Positions 8,804-17,642 are shown, counted from the stretch's first letter. The stretch: DNA of 64,000 nt from Actinophytocola sp963825445 (GCA_963825445.1 CAWGTM010000036.1:186001-250000), one strand, 5' to 3'. A program made the numbers and translations. Notes: a model not told the origin generated them from the sequence alone.

Positions 8804-9790
8804 GTGATCGAGCTGGAGTTCACCCCGGAGGACTACCGCCGGATCCGGTTCGCGTTCTCGCCGGTGGCCGAGACGGTGACGAGCCTGCGGACGCTCGCGA
8901 CCCAGCAGCGCAACGGTTTGCACGCGCCGTGGCTGTCCACCGTGGACCTGGACGGCGTCGACGTCGAGCTGCTCACCTCGCTCGTCCGCCCGACCGGCTA
9001 CGTCCCGGACTTCCTCGTGCCGACCCCACCGGGCCGCACGGCCACCATCGAGGCCAGCCTCGAGCAGCTGGCGAACACCGAGCCGGACCTGGTGGTGGCC
9101 GAACTCGAGCACCTCGCCCGACACCGCGTCGCCCAGCAGGGCCCCGGCGCCGACCGGCGGGCCGTGCTCATGCGCGAGCTGATCGCCGACCCCGGCCGCG
9201 CGCTGTCCCGCATCGCCGACGAGTTCGACCGCTACTGGCGGGCCGCGTTGGAGCCGCACTGGCCACGCATGCACGCGCTGCTGCAGGCCGACCTCGCCTA
9301 CCGCCTCGAGGAGCTGGCGGTCGGCGGGGTGGCGCAGCTGTTCCGGACGCTGCACCCGTCGGTCGCGTTCCGCGGCGACCTGCTCACGATCGTCAAGTAC
9401 TACGAGGGCCGCGCGCAGCTGCGCAGCCGCGGGCTGCTGCTGGTGCCGTGCGTGTTCGTGTGGCCGGACGTCATGGTCCGCACGGCCGACCCGTTGCCGT
9501 GTCTGAAGTACTCGCCGCGCGGGCTGGGCCGGCTGTGGGAGTCGGTGCCGGCCGAGGCCGATTCCCCGCTGGCCACGGTGGTGGGCCGCACCCGGGCGGT
9601 GATCCTCGCGCTGCTCGAGCTACCCATGTCGACCACCCAGCTCGCGGCGCAGCTGGGCCTGTCCGCGCCGACGCTGAACGTGCACCTGACGTCGCTGCGG
9701 TCGGCGGGCATCCTGTCCTCGCGCCGCGACGGCCGTGCGGTCCTCTACCAGCGCACGGCTCTCGGCGACCAGCTACTGGCCGGCGGCTAG
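8804..9790 (+). CDS. ArsR-family regulator with DUF5937 N-terminal domain
   Basis: This 328-residue protein has a long N-terminal DUF5937-like region (about residues 1-240; note FSPVAETVTSLRTL and YYEGRAQLRSRGLLLVPCVFVWP). A C-terminal ArsR-type winged helix follows (about 260-328; TTQLAAQLGLSAPTLNVHLTSLRSAGILSSRRDGRAVLYQRT). The GTG at 8804 follows a -10 box by 7 bases. Proteins of this architecture are common in actinobacteria beside genes they repress; here the divergent questin-oxidase-family gene is the likely target. The ligand is unknown. Confidence 0.88.
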   Translation: MIELEFTPEDYRRIRFAFSPVAETVTSLRTLATQQRNGLHAPWLSTVDLDGVDVELLTSLVRPTGYVPDFLVPTPPGRTATIEASLEQLANTEPDLVVAELEHLARHRVAQQGPGADRRAVLMRELIADPGRALSRIADEFDRYWRAALEPHWPRMHALLQADLAYRLEELAVGGVAQLFRTLHPSVAFRGDLLTIVKYYEGRAQLRSRGLLLVPCVFVWPDVMVRTADPLPCLKYSPRGLGRLWESVPAEADSPLATVVGRTRAVILALLELPMSTTQLAAQLGLSAPTLNVHLTSLRSAGILSSRRDGRAVLYQRTALGDQLLAGG

Positions 9791-10026
9791 GCGTTCACGC
9801 CCCGCAGGGCGTCCGCGTCGTCCGGCGCGCTGTCGAGGCTGACCTCAAGCACGCTGTCGCCACCCCACCGGGCGCGTCGAGCGCTTGTGCTCCGGAGCGC
9901 CGGTCGTCGGCGGTGAACGGGTGCCGTACAGGCTCGAACATGGCCGCACGGCAAGGTCTCCGAGCAGGTCGACGCGGTCGTGCGGGCCCGAGGGTCTGCT
10001 CGCCGGCCGGCCGCGTTCACCCCGGG

Positions 10027-11244
10027 CTACTGGACGAGCACGTCGACGTCGAGAGCGCTGTCGAAGAGCCATGCCGGGCTCCAGGCGTCGTGGTTGCCGG
10101 ACAGCGTCCAGTACCACCCGACGACGGTGCCGACCGCCTCGGTCTGGTAGGACCATGGCCCCCCGCTGTCACCGGGTTGGGCGTTCTTGTCGTCCATCCC
10201 GATGAGGGTCCAGGACAGGCCGGTGGTGAACAGCACCACCGAGGTCGAAGTGACGCGGTCACAAACCCTGGTGCCGCCTATCCGGCTGTAGAGGCAGTAG
10301 AGGTTGTTGATGGCGGTCCCGCTCTCCACCGAGTTGACCTCCCGCCGCTCCGACGGCGAGTTGTCGGCGTAGTACTCCGCCAGGTCGGAGTGGTCGACGG
10401 TGGCGTGCCACTCGACCTCGCCGAGGCCGCCGATGTGCTGGTCCCGGAAGGGGAAGTCGATGTCGTAGACGGTGCTCCACGGCTGCGTGTACTGGTTCAT
10501 GCCGTCGCAGTGGGCGGCGGTGGTGATCCCCGTTTCCGCTGTCACGCGGTGCTCGACGCTGAAGCCGGTGGTGCACACCGCCCCGGTCGACCTGTTGCGC
10601 GCCGGAGCCCCGCCGTAGCCGTGCAGGTCGCCGGCCACCGGGTGCTCGATGAACCGCAGGGTCACGCCTTCGCTCAGCGCCGGGGGCAGCACCGCGCCGG
10701 GCCGCCGGGGCGCGTTGGCCGCGACGTTGATCGTGCCGGCAGGGGTCACCTCGGCGTTGACTGGTCGGTGGCCGGCGTCGGCCAGCAGTCGCACCACGGC
10801 GACCGCCCGGTCGGTGAGCTCGGTCGCCGAGAATTTGCCGCCGCCGGCGAGTCCCACGTCGAGGCCGGACGCCGACGTGAGCGTTCGTGCCGCCGCCGGC
10901 ACCTCGCCCTTGAACCGGATCCAGCTCCTGCTGTCAGGGATCTCGGCGTGTTCGGCGCCGGCGAACGTCGTGGGGAACCGTGCCTGTGTCTCGTCCACGA
11001 GGGCGCCGAACGCCTCCTGGTGCTGCATGTGCCGGCGGGTGGCCGCCGGGGTCCAGCCGAACGTCTCGGCGATGATGGCCACGTCGGCGGTGGTGGCCGC
11101 CGCCTTGTCCAGTGCCGCGCCGCCGGGAGCGGGATCGTGGCGGTGTCCTGCGGCCCCGCTCGTCGGCGCCGTCGGCAGCACCACCGCCAGGAACACGGCC
11201 ACGGTGGCCATGGTGGTCAATCGCCGGAGATTCGTCTTGTTCAT
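10027..11244 (-). CDS. Secreted trypsin-like (S1 family) serine protease
   Basis: This is a 405-residue precursor. A signal peptide (about residues 1-33) is followed by a pro-region of about 170 residues and a chymotrypsin-fold catalytic domain. The His is in ITTAAHCDG and the Ser in AQPGDSGGPW (about residue 355); the Asp is probably in VDHSDLAEY. Cys residues flank the His and lie in YCLYSR and VCDRV, suggesting disulphides. ATG at 11244 gives a good signal peptide with a GGAGAGGG ribosome site. The layout resembles the streptogrisin/alpha-lytic class. The 236 bp before it (9791-10026) and the 236 bp after its start (11245-11480) show no further gene. Confidence 0.88.
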   Translation of the reverse strand: MNKTNLRRLTTMATVAVFLAVVLPTAPTSGAAGHRHDPAPGGAALDKAAATTADVAIIAETFGWTPAATRRHMQHQEAFGALVDETQARFPTTFAGAEHAEIPDSRSWIRFKGEVPAAARTLTSASGLDVGLAGGGKFSATELTDRAVAVVRLLADAGHRPVNAEVTPAGTINVAANAPRRPGAVLPPALSEGVTLRFIEHPVAGDLHGYGGAPARNRSTGAVCTTGFSVEHRVTAETGITTAAHCDGMNQYTQPWSTVYDIDFPFRDQHIGGLGEVEWHATVDHSDLAEYYADNSPSERREVNSVESGTAINNLYCLYSRIGGTRVCDRVTSTSVVLFTTGLSWTLIGMDDKNAQPGDSGGPWSYQTEAVGTVVGWYWTLSGNHDAWSPAWLFDSALDVDVLVQ

Positions 11245-11480
11245 GGCGCGGACGCCCTCTCCATCGAGGAGGGCACGGCGATCGTCCCCAACGGTCAATG
11301 ATCGGGGCGCACTGTCCGGGCGTTAGCGGCACCCGAGGTCGGGTGCGAAAACGACGACATCCACGGGAACTGCCGGCGGCCCCGGTGGATCGAGAATCCA
11401 CTTCGGGCTCGTGAGCTCGTTGAGGCTCCGCTCGCCGTTGAGGCGGCCGAGGCCGGACCGCCTTGGCGATCGCGACGGCC

Positions 11481-12923
11481 CTACCCGCCGTCACCAACGT
11501 CATGACCCGCAACGGCTAGCCGATCGCGTTCGGCACGGATGCGGTGCCAGGCCTCCTGAACGTGGCGCTGCTCGGTCCGGGTGCCGCCGATCGCCATGCG
11601 GAGCAGCACGTGGTCACCGACCTTCGTGTGGGTCAGGTACAGGGCGCCGCTGGAGTTCAACGCCTCCATCAGGGCCATGGTCGCCTCATTAGAATCCACA
11701 GTGGACGGCCACAGTGGACGGAAGCACACCAGGCCGAGCGCGCGCGGCTCGTGCAGCACGAAGTCCGGGTCGGTGGCCACCTGTCCGGCCAGCTCGTCGG
11801 CCAGCGCGGTGCCCGAGCGGATGTGCGCTCGCAGCCCCTCCGCGCCGTACCACCGCAGCACGGCCCACAGCTTCAGCGCGCGGAACCGGCGCCCCAGCGG
11901 GATCTGCCAGTCGCGGTAGTCGACGACCGCGCCCGACGACGTCGCCGTGTTGCGCAGGTACTCCGGCTGGATCGACAGCGCGCCGGTCAGCGGCTCCCGG
12001 TCGGCCACCCACAGCACCGTGCAGTCGAAGTTCGTGAGCAGCCACTTGTGCGGGTTGGTCACATAGGAGTCGGCGTAGGCGGCCACCCCGTCGTTGATCC
12101 ACCGCAGCTCCGGGCACACGGCCGCCACCCCGGCGTACGCGGCGTCGACATGCAGCCACACCCCGCGGGCCCGGCACACGGCGCCGATCGCCTCCACCGG
12201 GTCGACCGCCGCGGTCGACGTGGTGCCCACGCTCGCGCAGACCATCACCGGTGTGTCGGTGTCCGCGTCGAGCAGTCGCTCCAGCGCCACCGGGTCCATG
12301 GCCCGGGTGACCGGATCCACCGGCACCACCCGCACGGTGACGCCCACGATCCGCGCCGCCTTCTCCAGCGACGAGTGCGTGTCGGCCGAGATGTAGACGG
12401 TGTGCGGACCGGCCGTATCTCCGCGGCCCACCCGGTGCCGCGCCGCGAGGATGGCGAGCAGGCTCGCGCTGGACGCCGAGTCCTGGATGACCCCGCCACC
12501 ACCCGCGTCGGTCCGGAAGTGCGTGGGCAGACCGAACAGTTCGGCCAGCCAGTCGACCGTGACGGTCTCCAGTTCGGTGCACGCCGGGCTGGTGGCCCAC
12601 AACATCCCCTGCACCCCGAGCCCGCTGGACAGCAGGTCGCCGAGGATCGCCGGCCCGCTGGCGTTCGACGGGTAGTAGGCGAAGAAGCTGGGGTGCTGCC
12701 AGTGGGTGATGCCGGGCAGCACCACGCGCTCGAGATCGGCGAGGATCGCGTCGAAGTCCTCACCCTGCTCGGGCGCGCTCACCGGCAGCGCGCGCCGCAC
12801 GTCGCCCGGCTCCACCTGCGACAACACGGGGAACGACTCGATCTTCTCGAGGTAGTCGGCCACCCAGTCGACCACTTGCCTGCCGTAGCGCCGGAACTCG
12901 TCCGGCGTCATGTGCGCGCCCAT
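11481..12923 (-). CDS. PLP-dependent aromatic L-amino-acid decarboxylase family
   Basis: This 480-residue fold-type I decarboxylase carries THWQHPSFFAYYPSNAS near residue 75, the cofactor-contact segment WLHVDAAYAG, and the PLP lysine in VTNPHKWLLTNFDC (about residue 300). These match the group II family of DOPA, tryptophan and tyrosine decarboxylases, which make aromatic amines. The start could be ATG 12923 or ATG 12911 (MTPDEFRRYG). It lies 16 bp downstream of the NHL kinase gene on the same strand and may be cotranscribed. The exact amino-acid substrate cannot be read from the sequence. Confidence 0.92.
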   Translation of the reverse strand: MGAHMTPDEFRRYGRQVVDWVADYLEKIESFPVLSQVEPGDVRRALPVSAPEQGEDFDAILADLERVVLPGITHWQHPSFFAYYPSNASGPAILGDLLSSGLGVQGMLWATSPACTELETVTVDWLAELFGLPTHFRTDAGGGGVIQDSASSASLLAILAARHRVGRGDTAGPHTVYISADTHSSLEKAARIVGVTVRVVPVDPVTRAMDPVALERLLDADTDTPVMVCASVGTTSTAAVDPVEAIGAVCRARGVWLHVDAAYAGVAAVCPELRWINDGVAAYADSYVTNPHKWLLTNFDCTVLWVADREPLTGALSIQPEYLRNTATSSGAVVDYRDWQIPLGRRFRALKLWAVLRWYGAEGLRAHIRSGTALADELAGQVATDPDFVLHEPRALGLVCFRPLWPSTVDSNEATMALMEALNSSGALYLTHTKVGDHVLLRMAIGGTRTEQRHVQEAWHRIRAERDRLAVAGHDVGDGG

Positions 12924-12939
12924 CCGTGGATCGTGCCAC

Positions 12940-15900
12940 TCAGATCGTGCCGGCCACCCGCCGGATGCGTCCGTCGGCCACCACGTAGACACAGTCGTCG
13001 TAGGAGTCGCTGATGTAGACGCGTCCGCCGGCCACCGACACCCCGACCGGGGTGTTGATGTCCGCGCCGTCCACGGGTTCGTCGTCCTCGGGCGACCCCT
13101 GGCCGCCGGTCCCCGCGAACGTCGTGATCGTGCCGGACGGGTCGACGCGCCGGACGCGACCGGCGACGCCGTCGCCGATGTAGACGGCGCCGGCGTCGTC
13201 GACGGCCACCGTGGACGGCTCGGTCAGCTGCGCATCGGTGGCGGGCCCGCCGTCCCCGTCGGAGCCGGCCGTGCCGTTGCCGGCCACCGTGGTGATGATC
13301 CCGTCCGGCCCCACCCTGCGGACCCGGGCGTTGTCGAGGTCCGCGATGTAGACGGTGCCGTCCGCGCCGACCGCGACGCCGCCGGGACCGTTCAGGTCGG
13401 CCGTCGTCGCCGGTCCGCCGTCGCCGCTGAACCCGGTCGAACTCGTGCCGGCCACGAGGCTGAGCACACCCGCGCCGTCGACGCGCACCACGCGGTCGCC
13501 GCCGTACTCGGCCACGTAGAGGTTGTCCTGCCGGTCCACGGCCACGTCGGCCGGATCGTCGAGACCGGTGTCGTTCGGCGAGCCGGTGCCGGCGACCGTG
13601 GTGATGATTCCGTCCGGACTCACCTTGCGGACGCGGTCGTTGCCCTGGTCGGCGATGTACAGGTTGCCCTTGCTGTCCATCGCCACCCCGGACGGGAAGT
13701 CCAGCAGCGCCTCGGTGGCCGGCCCGCCGTCACCGGCGTCACCCAGCTCGCCCGTGCCGGCGACCGTCGTGATGACCCCCTGACCGTCGACCCGCCGGAC
13801 CCGGTTGTTGTCGGAGTCCGCGATGTAGAGCAGTCCGTCGGTGCCCACCCTGGCCACCTCCGGTCCCGACAGGAACGCGGCCGTGGCCTTCTCGCCGTCG
13901 CGCGGGTACTCGAGGGTGTCGCCGGTGATCGTGACGATCGTGCCGTCCGGACCGATCCGCCGGATGCGTTCGTTGCCGGCGTCGGCGACGTACACCGAGC
14001 CGTCGGCCGCGGCGAGCACCGCCTGGGGCTGGGCCAGCTTCGCCTGGACGGCCGCCCCGCCGTCACCGGCGAAACCGGCTGCGCCGGTCCCCGCGACCGT
14101 CGTGATGATCCCCGTGGCGTCGACCGCGCGGACCCGCTGGTCGTCGTGGTCGGCGATGTACAGCACGCCGGAGGGGCTCATGGCGATGCCGTCCGGCGTG
14201 GTCAGCTCGGCGGCCGTGGCGAGACCGCCGTCGCCCTCGTTGCCGATCTCGCCGGTGCCGACGACCGTGGTGATGGTGCCGGCCGGGTCGACGCGTCGGA
14301 TCCGCCGGTTCGTGGCGTCCGCGATGTACAGGTCGCCGCCGTGGGTCGCGACCGCCAGCGGGAAGTCCAGCCGTGCCTCCGTGGCCGGGCCGTTGTCGCC
14401 GGAGAAGCCCTCGGTGCCGGTGCCGGCGACCGTGCTGATCCGGCCGTTGTCGTCGATCCTGCGGACCCGGCGGCCATCGCTCTCGGCCACGTAGATCTCG
14501 CCGCCGGCGCCGACGGTCACGTCGACCGGCGAGTTCAGCGTGGCGCGGACGGCCGGGCCGCTGTCGCCCGTGGACCTCGCGTCGCCGGTGCCGGCGACCG
14601 TGGTGATCGTGCCGGCCGCGTCGACCATCCGGACCCGGTCGTTCCCGGTGTCGGCGATGTAGACGTTGCCGGCGCGGTCGACGGCCAGCCCGTGCGGGTG
14701 GTCCAGCTGCGCCTCGGTGGCGGGGCCGTCGTCCCCGCGGAACCCGTCGCCGTTCCCGCCGGCGAACTCGACGACCGCACCGTCGGGGGTCAGCTTCTGG
14801 ACGAGGCTGGTCCCGCGGTTCGCGAAGTACAGGTTGCCCGCGGCGTCCGCGGCGAGCGCGTTCAGATCCGGCCCGGCCGTCTGGTCGGTCGTGGTGCCGG
14901 CGGGCGAGCCGGTGCCCGCCGGCACGGGTTCGCCGCCCACGGCCGAGTCGCCGGCGCCGGTCAGGGCGAGGACGCCCACCAGGGTGGCGGTTGTGACCGT
15001 GGCGCCGATCGCCATGAGCGCCGTTCGGCGCGAGGGTGGCCGGACGACCTCGGTCGGCCGGCTGGGCCAACTCGGCTCGGGTCGGCTCGGCGCGGTCGCG
15101 GCCACGGGCGGTGTCCAGCCGGGCAGCGGCGTGGGCACGTCGTGGAGGAACTCGGCCGCCTGCTTCAGCTGTGCCACGAACTCGATACACGTGCGCTGGC
15201 GGTCGGCCGGGTTCTTGGCGACCGCCCGCGCGAGCACCGCGTCCACGGCGGGCGAGACGTTGCGGGGGCCGCCGCTCAGGTGGGGCGGCTCGAGGTTGCG
15301 GTGGGCGTAGGCCAGCTGTTCGGAGCCCTCGCCGGCGAACGGCGCGTGCCCGGTGAGGCAGGCGTAGGCGACGCAGCCGAGCGCGTACAGGTCGGCGGCC
15401 GCGCTCGGTTGGCCGCCGCTCCACCGTTCCGGCGCCAGGTACTGCGGGGTGCCGACCATGAGCGACGTGGTCATCGACGTGACGTCGAGCCGCAGGGCCG
15501 AACCGAAGTCGCTGACGTAGGCGAACGGCCGGCCGCCGATCATGGAGATGAGGACGTTGCCGGGTTTGACATCGCGGTGCACGAGACCCGCGGAGTGCGC
15601 GGCGTCGAGCGCGCCGGCCACCTGCTCGAGGATCACGCAGGTCTCGTACAGCGACAGGGCGCCCTGCAGCCGGATGTAGCCGGCGAGACTCGGGCCGTCG
15701 ACGTACTTCATGGCGAGGTAGAGGTGCTTCGCCGCACCGTCGGCCGTCTCACCGAACCCGTACACGGGGATGACGTGCTTCTCGTCGCCCAACCGCGCGG
15801 TCAGCCGCGCCTCACGCAGGAACCGGCGCTGGAACTCCGGATCGGCCGCGTACTTGGCCGGCAGGATCTTGAGCGCGGCCGGCCGGTCGAGTCTCTGGTC

Positions 15901-15993
15901 GGTGGCCCGGTAGACGAGACACTCACTGCCGCCCTCGCCGATCAGCTCCTCGAGGCGGTAGTTCTCGACCAGATCCCCGATCTTGAAGATCAT
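12940..15993 (-). CDS. Transmembrane Ser/Thr protein kinase with twelve NHL repeats
   Basis: This is a 1017-residue receptor-type kinase. The kinase domain (about residues 10-275) has the Gly loop GEGGSECLVY, Lys in AALKIL, the catalytic loop HRDVKPGN and the metal-binding DFG in VSDFGSA. A Pro-rich linker and one transmembrane helix (about 322-345) follow. The extracytoplasmic part contains twelve repeats of about 52-56 residues with the pattern YIAD..N.RVRRVD..G.ITTVAGTG, enough for two six-bladed propellers. The plan resembles mycobacterial PknD, whose propeller is larger in repeat share here. ATG at 15993 has an upstream GGAG. The ligand and phosphorylation targets are unknown; a decarboxylase gene follows closely. 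Confidence 0.94.
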   Translation of the reverse strand: MIFKIGDLVENYRLEELIGEGGSECLVYRATDQRLDRPAALKILPAKYAADPEFQRRFLREARLTARLGDEKHVIPVYGFGETADGAAKHLYLAMKYVDGPSLAGYIRLQGALSLYETCVILEQVAGALDAAHSAGLVHRDVKPGNVLISMIGGRPFAYVSDFGSALRLDVTSMTTSLMVGTPQYLAPERWSGGQPSAAADLYALGCVAYACLTGHAPFAGEGSEQLAYAHRNLEPPHLSGGPRNVSPAVDAVLARAVAKNPADRQRTCIEFVAQLKQAAEFLHDVPTPLPGWTPPVAATAPSRPEPSWPSRPTEVVRPPSRRTALMAIGATVTTATLVGVLALTGAGDSAVGGEPVPAGTGSPAGTTTDQTAGPDLNALAADAAGNLYFANRGTSLVQKLTPDGAVVEFAGGNGDGFRGDDGPATEAQLDHPHGLAVDRAGNVYIADTGNDRVRMVDAAGTITTVAGTGDARSTGDSGPAVRATLNSPVDVTVGAGGEIYVAESDGRRVRRIDDNGRISTVAGTGTEGFSGDNGPATEARLDFPLAVATHGGDLYIADATNRRIRRVDPAGTITTVVGTGEIGNEGDGGLATAAELTTPDGIAMSPSGVLYIADHDDQRVRAVDATGIITTVAGTGAAGFAGDGGAAVQAKLAQPQAVLAAADGSVYVADAGNERIRRIGPDGTIVTITGDTLEYPRDGEKATAAFLSGPEVARVGTDGLLYIADSDNNRVRRVDGQGVITTVAGTGELGDAGDGGPATEALLDFPSGVAMDSKGNLYIADQGNDRVRKVSPDGIITTVAGTGSPNDTGLDDPADVAVDRQDNLYVAEYGGDRVVRVDGAGVLSLVAGTSSTGFSGDGGPATTADLNGPGGVAVGADGTVYIADLDNARVRRVGPDGIITTVAGNGTAGSDGDGGPATDAQLTEPSTVAVDDAGAVYIGDGVAGRVRRVDPSGTITTFAGTGGQGSPEDDEPVDGADINTPVGVSVAGGRVYISDSYDDCVYVVADGRIRRVAGTI

Positions 15994-16125
15994 TCAGGTT
16001 AGCTCCGTCTCGCACGCCCGATGAGAACAGGATGACAGCCTTCCGCTCGCGACCCTACGACCAGTGCCCCGGTAATGTCCCGGAACTGTCCTGTTCTGGT
16101 CGCTGTTCGAGGCCGGTGCGGTCAT

Positions 16126-16131
16126 TACGCT
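16126..16131 (+). promoter_or_regulatory. -10 box (TACGCT) of the TIR-domain gene
   Basis: TACGCT ends 6 bases before the GTG at 16138, the leaderless spacing seen elsewhere in this window; it supports that start. Confidence 0.45.
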
Positions 16132-16137
16132 GTGCTC

Positions 16138-16724
16138 GTGTCCGGCTATGAGTTCGATTTGTTCATCAGCTATCGCCGCAGCGGCAATCCCCGTCAAGTG
16201 GGTGCACAACCATTTCTTCCCACGTTTGCGGGACTGTCTGGCCGACTATCTGGACAAAGACCCGGCCGTGTTCGTCGACGGGACGATGGAAAAGGGCGCG
16301 AACTGGCCGATCGGGCTGCAGAACGCCCTCAACCGGACGAAGATTCTCGTCCCGATCTATTCGCCCCAGTATTTCCAGTCGCGATGGTGTCTGGCGGAGT
16401 GGCACGATGGCCGAGCGCGAGCGAGTCCTCGGGTTCAGTTCGGCCGAGCGACCGCAGGGGCTGATCTACCCGATCCTCTTCGCGGACTCGGGCAACTTTC
16501 CGGCCTTCGCCAGGTGCGCAGTCTGGACGGGCTTCAAGAAGTGGAACCGTCCCGACCCGGTGTTCCAGCAGACCACGAAGTGGGTGTCGTTCCACCGCAA
16601 GGTCGAGGCCGTCGCCATGGATCTCGCCAGCCTGTTGCCCCAGGTGCCGGACCGGCGACCGGACTGGCCGGTCTGCCGAGTCGATCCGCCGCTCCCGCCG
16701 CCGACCCGCGTACCGAGGTTCTGA
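16138..16724 (+). CDS. TIR-domain protein (two frame breaks)
   Basis: Across two one-base frame breaks (near 16189-16192 and 16401-16403) this reads as a 194-residue protein beginning VSGYEFDLFISYRRS. It contains the TIR-like segments VFVDGTMEKGANWP, TKILVPIYSPQYFQSRWCLAEW and LIYPILFAD. Removing one base at each break restores a length divisible by three. The TIR fold covers about residues 1-150; the Pro-rich end (PPLPPPTRVPRF) has no recognised domain. Bacterial TIR proteins either act as NAD-consuming enzymes or as signalling adaptors, and the catalytic Glu cannot be assigned with certainty (WCLAEW is a candidate). It opens the accessory island that contains an AfsR-like STAND gene and a vWA gene. 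Confidence 0.75.
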
Positions 16725-17111
16725 CATCTGCTTTACTGGCGACATGATCGCCTTGTCGGAAAACGGCTGGGCGATGTCCTCCTCGGCCGTGCTCTTCTCA
16801 TCGCAATAGCTGGAGACGCCGGCCCGGAGGTCGCCGCCCGCCGCGAACTGGTCGAGGAGACGGGACTCTCAGCCGAGCGGCTCGTTCCACTGGGACGATC
16901 AACTGCGCCGACTCGTTCTCCACCTCCGCGAGCCTGCCTTCCGGCCACCGGGCTGAATCAGAGCGGCACCCGGCTCGATCCTGGCGAGGCCGACCTCGAG
17001 GTCCACTGGCTGCCGTTCGCGCGGGTTCTCGAACTGGTGCTGGTCGGGGATCTGCCCCATTCCGGCAGTTCGTTCGCCGTCTGCGCACAGGTCCGGGGAA
17101 TTGTCCGTTGA
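16725..17111 (+). pseudogene. Relic of a Nudix hydrolase (ADP-ribose pyrophosphatase-like)
   Basis: One frame stays open for 128 codons after the TIR stop but has no plausible start codon. It contains most of a Nudix box, GPEVAARRELVEETGLSAE, preceded by a degraded stretch (YWRHDRLVGKRLGDVLLG) resembling the YRHPVGRRLWELPAG strand of ADP-ribose pyrophosphatases. It ends EADLEVHWLPFARVLELVLVGDL, close to that family's C-terminal motif. The N-terminal half is missing and the middle does not match the family. I read it as a truncated, non-functional remnant; identity rests on these motifs only. Confidence 0.6.
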
Positions 17112-17227
17112 CTGTTTCCTGATTATTGGGAAACAGGCACCTCATTGTTGTGACGGTCGGAATGGTCAATCCTCGTTGTTAGACGCAATTCAGGCGTCGA
17201 ACCAACAATCAATCCGGAGGATTTGTC

Positions 17228-17398
17228 ATGTCTCTGTCACGTCCAGTCGCCCTGTCCGCCAAGATCGCCGGGTTCGTGACGGCGGCGCTGATCGCCGTCG
17301 CGTTGCCCGTGCTCGGCACGGCTTCGACCGTCGCGGATGGCGGCGAGACCCCGCCGCCCCCGCCGCCGCCCACCACGCAGGGCCACCCGTGGGACTGA
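17228..17398 (+). CDS. Short exported or membrane peptide with polyproline tail
   Basis: This 56-residue ORF has a strong ribosome site (GGAGGATTTGTC before ATG), a basic start, one hydrophobic helix (about residues 13-32, AGFVTAALIAVALPVLG) and a tail with seven consecutive Pro residues ending QGHPWD. A 12-bp terminator hairpin follows 22 bases after the stop, so it looks like its own transcription unit. A signal-peptidase site after TAS is possible, which would release a 25-residue Pro-rich peptide. I recognise no family. It sits between the TIR/Nudix remnants and the AfsR-type gene. Confidence 0.65.
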   Translation: MSLSRPVALSAKIAGFVTAALIAVALPVLGTASTVADGGETPPPPPPPTTQGHPWD

Positions 17399-17420
17399 TC
17401 GTGGAATAACGGGTCCGATC

Positions 17421-17449
17421 GGCCTCCCGGCATTTCCTGCCGGGAGGCC
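17421..17449. terminator. Hairpin terminator after the short peptide gene
   Basis: GGCCTCCCGGCA at 17421-17432 pairs perfectly with TGCCGGGAGGCC at 17438-17449 around the loop TTTCC. The 12-bp GC-rich stem without a U-tract is typical of actinobacterial terminators. Confidence 0.75.
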
Positions 17450-17472
17450 CGGCCCGATTGCAGAAGGTCCTG

Positions 17473-17642
17473 ATGACCGATTTCTTCGGCGCCCTGGCGC
17501 ACGCGTCGTCCGGCGAGGTAGAGGAGGCGTGCGCGTCGACCTGCGCCACCTCACGCGAACCCTGGCCAGGTGGCGCGACCACGCCGAGGTCCGCACCCTG
17601 TACCCCGAACTGACCAGAGCCCTGAACCGCCCCCGCGCGGGG
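17473..17642 (+). pseudogene. Relic of a TPR/XRE-type regulator C-terminus
   Basis: An ATG at 17473 with an AAGG ribosome-like site opens MTDFFGALAHASSGEVEEAC. In a different frame, from about 17528, comes VRVDLRHLTRTLARWRDHAEV. Together these resemble the C-terminal end of actinobacterial helix-turn-helix/TPR regulators (a HA..G.V..A segment followed by a VD-LR-L...L-W---V stretch), with a gap of about ten residues missing at the junction. The rest of such a gene is absent. The identification is from memory of the family pattern and is tentative. Confidence 0.35.

Noticed and set aside
9791..10026. Possible small gene on the minus strand ending DADALRGVNA
   Set aside because: The translation is Arg-rich low-complexity, has no ribosome site and no recognisable motif.
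12910..16002. A 1030-codon open frame on the strand opposite the NHL kinase, and similar long antisense frames over hrpA and the AfsR-type gene
   Set aside because: These are by-products of high GC codon bias. Their translations are His/Arg/Val-rich with no domain, while the other strand gives clear kinase, helicase and STAND motifs.
16024..16100. Inverted repeat AGAACAGGA / TCCTGTTCT between the kinase and TIR genes
   Set aside because: The arms are 9 bp and about 60 bp apart, with neither a -10 box nor a terminator position; it may be chance.
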